From Ornithinimicrobium sp. CNJ-824 (GTDB taxonomy: Bacteria > Actinomycetota > Actinomycetes > Actinomycetales > Dermatophilaceae), in the NCBI RefSeq assembly GCF_001942405.1, contig NZ_MKKA01000011.1, forward strand, positions 310,001 to 374,000: DNA of 64,000 bases, read 5' to 3'. Under the pieces are notes generated by a model. The model had not been told where the DNA came from. It searched no databases and worked only from the letters and a program-made list of their open reading frames with translations. Below are positions 62,744 to 64,000 of this stretch, one piece after another. The position numbers and the translations under genes were made by a program. Each line of letters starts with the position of its first letter. Within the stretch, counting starts at the first letter, position 1.

Positions 62744-64000
62744 GTGAGCCCCCGCCCCGGCACGAAGACCCCGCCCCGCACCCCGGCACGCGTGGTGGCC
62801 CCGCCGCCACCCCTCGAGCTGGACCCGAAGGTGGTGCGCCGCGCGCGCACCCTGGCCCGGCGCCTGGGGGAGCCCGTGGTGGAGATGACCCGCAACCGCA
62901 CCACGGTCTCCGTCGAGCGGGCGACCCTGCGCCTGGCCGGCCTGGCCGGTGCCGACCACGAGCGGGTGCCCTGGGTCAACCACCTGGTCGACGCGGTCCG
63001 CGACCAGGTGGGGCTGGAGCACGGCGTCACCACCCCCGTCTGGGACGCGCTGCGCCGCGAGGAGGCGCCCGACCTGCTCACCCTGGCCCAGAAGGCCTCC
63101 GCGGGAGCGGTGAGCTTCCGCATACCCGACCGGCGCCGGGAGCTCACCGCCGCCCGCCGGGCCGCCCGCGCGGCCGTCCGCCCGGGCCTGCGCCGCATCG
63201 ACCGGCAGCGGGCCACGAGGGAGCGGCTGATCACCCGGCTGGGCGACCCGCCGCAGCGTCCCTGGGTCTACCTCATCGTGGCCACCGGGGACATCCACGA
63301 GGACATCCCCCAGGCCCAGTCCGCGGCCCGGGCCGGTGCCGACGTCATCGCCGTCATCCGGTCCACCGGCCAGTCGCTGCTCGACTACGTGCCCGAGGGG
63401 GCCACCCGGGAGGGCTTCGCCGGGACCTACGCCACCCAGGAGAACTTCCGGCTCATGCGCGAGGCACTCGACGAGGTGAGCAAGGAGCTGGGCCGCTACG
63501 TCCGGCTGACCAACTACGCCTCCGGCCTGTGCATGCCCGAGATCGCCACGCTCGCGGGTCTGGAGCGCCTCGACATGATGCTCAACGACTCGATGTACGG
63601 CATCCTCTTCCGCGACATCAACCCGGTGCGCACCTTCGTCGACCAGCGGTTCTCGCGCCAGATCCACGCCCGCGCCGGCATCATCATCAACACCGGCGAG
63701 GACAACTACCTCACCACCGCCGACGCCGTCGAGGCGGCGCACACGGTCACCGTCTCGCAGCTGATGAACGAGTACTTCGGCACCGAGGCGGGGCTGGCGG
63801 ACTGGCAGCTGGGCCTGGGCCATGCTTTCGAGATCGACCCCGACCTGCCCGACTCCTTCCGGATGGAGCTGGCGCACGCCCTGCTGGCCCGCCAGCTCTT
63901 CCCGGACGCCCCGCTGAAGTGGATGCCGCCCACCAAGCACATGACCGGCGACGTCTTCCGGGGTCACCTGCTCGACGGGTTCTTCAACCTCGCCGGGGTG
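62744..64000 (+). CDS. kamD: Lysine 5,6-aminomutase alpha subunit (partial at right edge)
   Basis: The B12- and PLP-dependent 5,6-aminomutase moves the terminal amino group of beta-lysine, giving 3,5-diaminohexanoate. The first 419 codons are visible and uninterrupted: NRTTVSVERATLRLAGLAG, LIVATGDIHEDIPQAQSAAR, RLTNYASGLCMPEIATLAGL and NDSMYGILFRDINPVRTFV match KamD. GTG start follows the amidohydrolase stop directly, with AGAAGGAG upstream. The stop, and probably the beta subunit kamE, lie beyond the window. It carries one rare ATA codon in a GCATACC motif. Confidence 0.93.
   Translation, partial: MSPRPGTKTPPRTPARVVAPPPPLELDPKVVRRARTLARRLGEPVVEMTRNRTTVSVERATLRLAGLAGADHERVPWVNHLVDAVRDQVGLEHGVTTPVWDALRREEAPDLLTLAQKASAGAVSFRIPDRRRELTAARRAARAAVRPGLRRIDRQRATRERLITRLGDPPQRPWVYLIVATGDIHEDIPQAQSAARAGADVIAVIRSTGQSLLDYVPEGATREGFAGTYATQENFRLMREALDEVSKELGRYVRLTNYASGLCMPEIATLAGLERLDMMLNDSMYGILFRDINPVRTFVDQRFSRQIHARAGIIINTGEDNYLTTADAVEAAHTVTVSQLMNEYFGTEAGLADWQLGLGHAFEIDPDLPDSFRMELAHALLARQLFPDAPLKWMPPTKHMTGDVFRGHLLDGFFNLAGV

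Overview
The window is about 73% G+C and comes from an actinomycete. Markers are the Pup/Dop/PafA ligation system, a mycothiol gene (mshC), an F420-type LLM oxidoreductase, WYL regulators PafB/PafC, Tat translocase genes, many GTG starts and many 4-base ATGA/GTGA overlaps. I would guess a Micrococcales member near Ornithinimicrobiaceae/Intrasporangiaceae, but that rests on overall look only. No tRNA, rRNA, CRISPR array, insertion sequence or prophage was seen.

Layout. 1-7.0 kb: start of a DUF4011-type helicase, an MFS transporter, a SulP/STAS anion transporter, divergent prfC with a short leader ORF, a MerR regulator and a PhoD-like phosphatase. 7.0-12.5 kb: a large FAD/Fe-S D-lactate-dehydrogenase-like enzyme, a divergent marR/yceI pair with a clear promoter-operator, an aldo/keto reductase and a small unknown protein. 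12.6-14.3 kb: a DUF222/HNH protein. 14.4-22.0 kb: a form II CO-dehydrogenase-like molybdenum hydroxylase (coxS-L-M) with accessory genes coxD, coxE, xdhC/coxI and coxG, then an M20 hydrolase. 23.3-29.0 kb: a conserved actinobacterial run (DUF5703, acidic protein, LLM enzyme, MSMEG_4193-type phosphatase, DUF3090, SCO1664-type, mshC) ending in a solitary ectoine-synthase-like gene. 29-32.6 kb: HAD hydrolase, PAC2, RecB-type nuclease and M50 protease. 32.6-41.6 kb: pupylation locus trmI-arc-DUF3054-MFS-tetR-dop-pup-pafA with no 20S proteasome genes between pup and pafA. 41.7-46.1 kb: two FKBP proteins, glutaminase, an unknown gene and DUF3866. 46.2-53.2 kb: pafB-pafC-tatA-tatC-dagK-helY. 53.3-58.4 kb: thiolase, 5'-3' exonuclease, Lrp regulator, PAP2, acyltransferase-like protein and YbaK. 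58.5-64 kb: a lysine 2,3-aminomutase / 3,5-diaminohexanoate dehydrogenase / lysine 5,6-aminomutase cluster that runs off the right edge.

Two window-wide signals matter. First, about 26 positions where a good gene changes frame all fit loss of one base, usually one of a doublet, and they hit essential or very short genes such as pup and prolyl isomerases. This looks like sequence error, so I annotate those genes as single CDSs. Second, many genes have a TANNNT -10 element ending 6-8 nt before an ATG/GTG and no Shine-Dalgarno, the pattern of leaderless transcripts. In eight cases the TAG stop of the previous gene is the first half of that -10.

No intergenic stretch exceeds 300 bases. The longest is 43186-43392, which holds a strong hairpin and three spaced copies of a short repeat.
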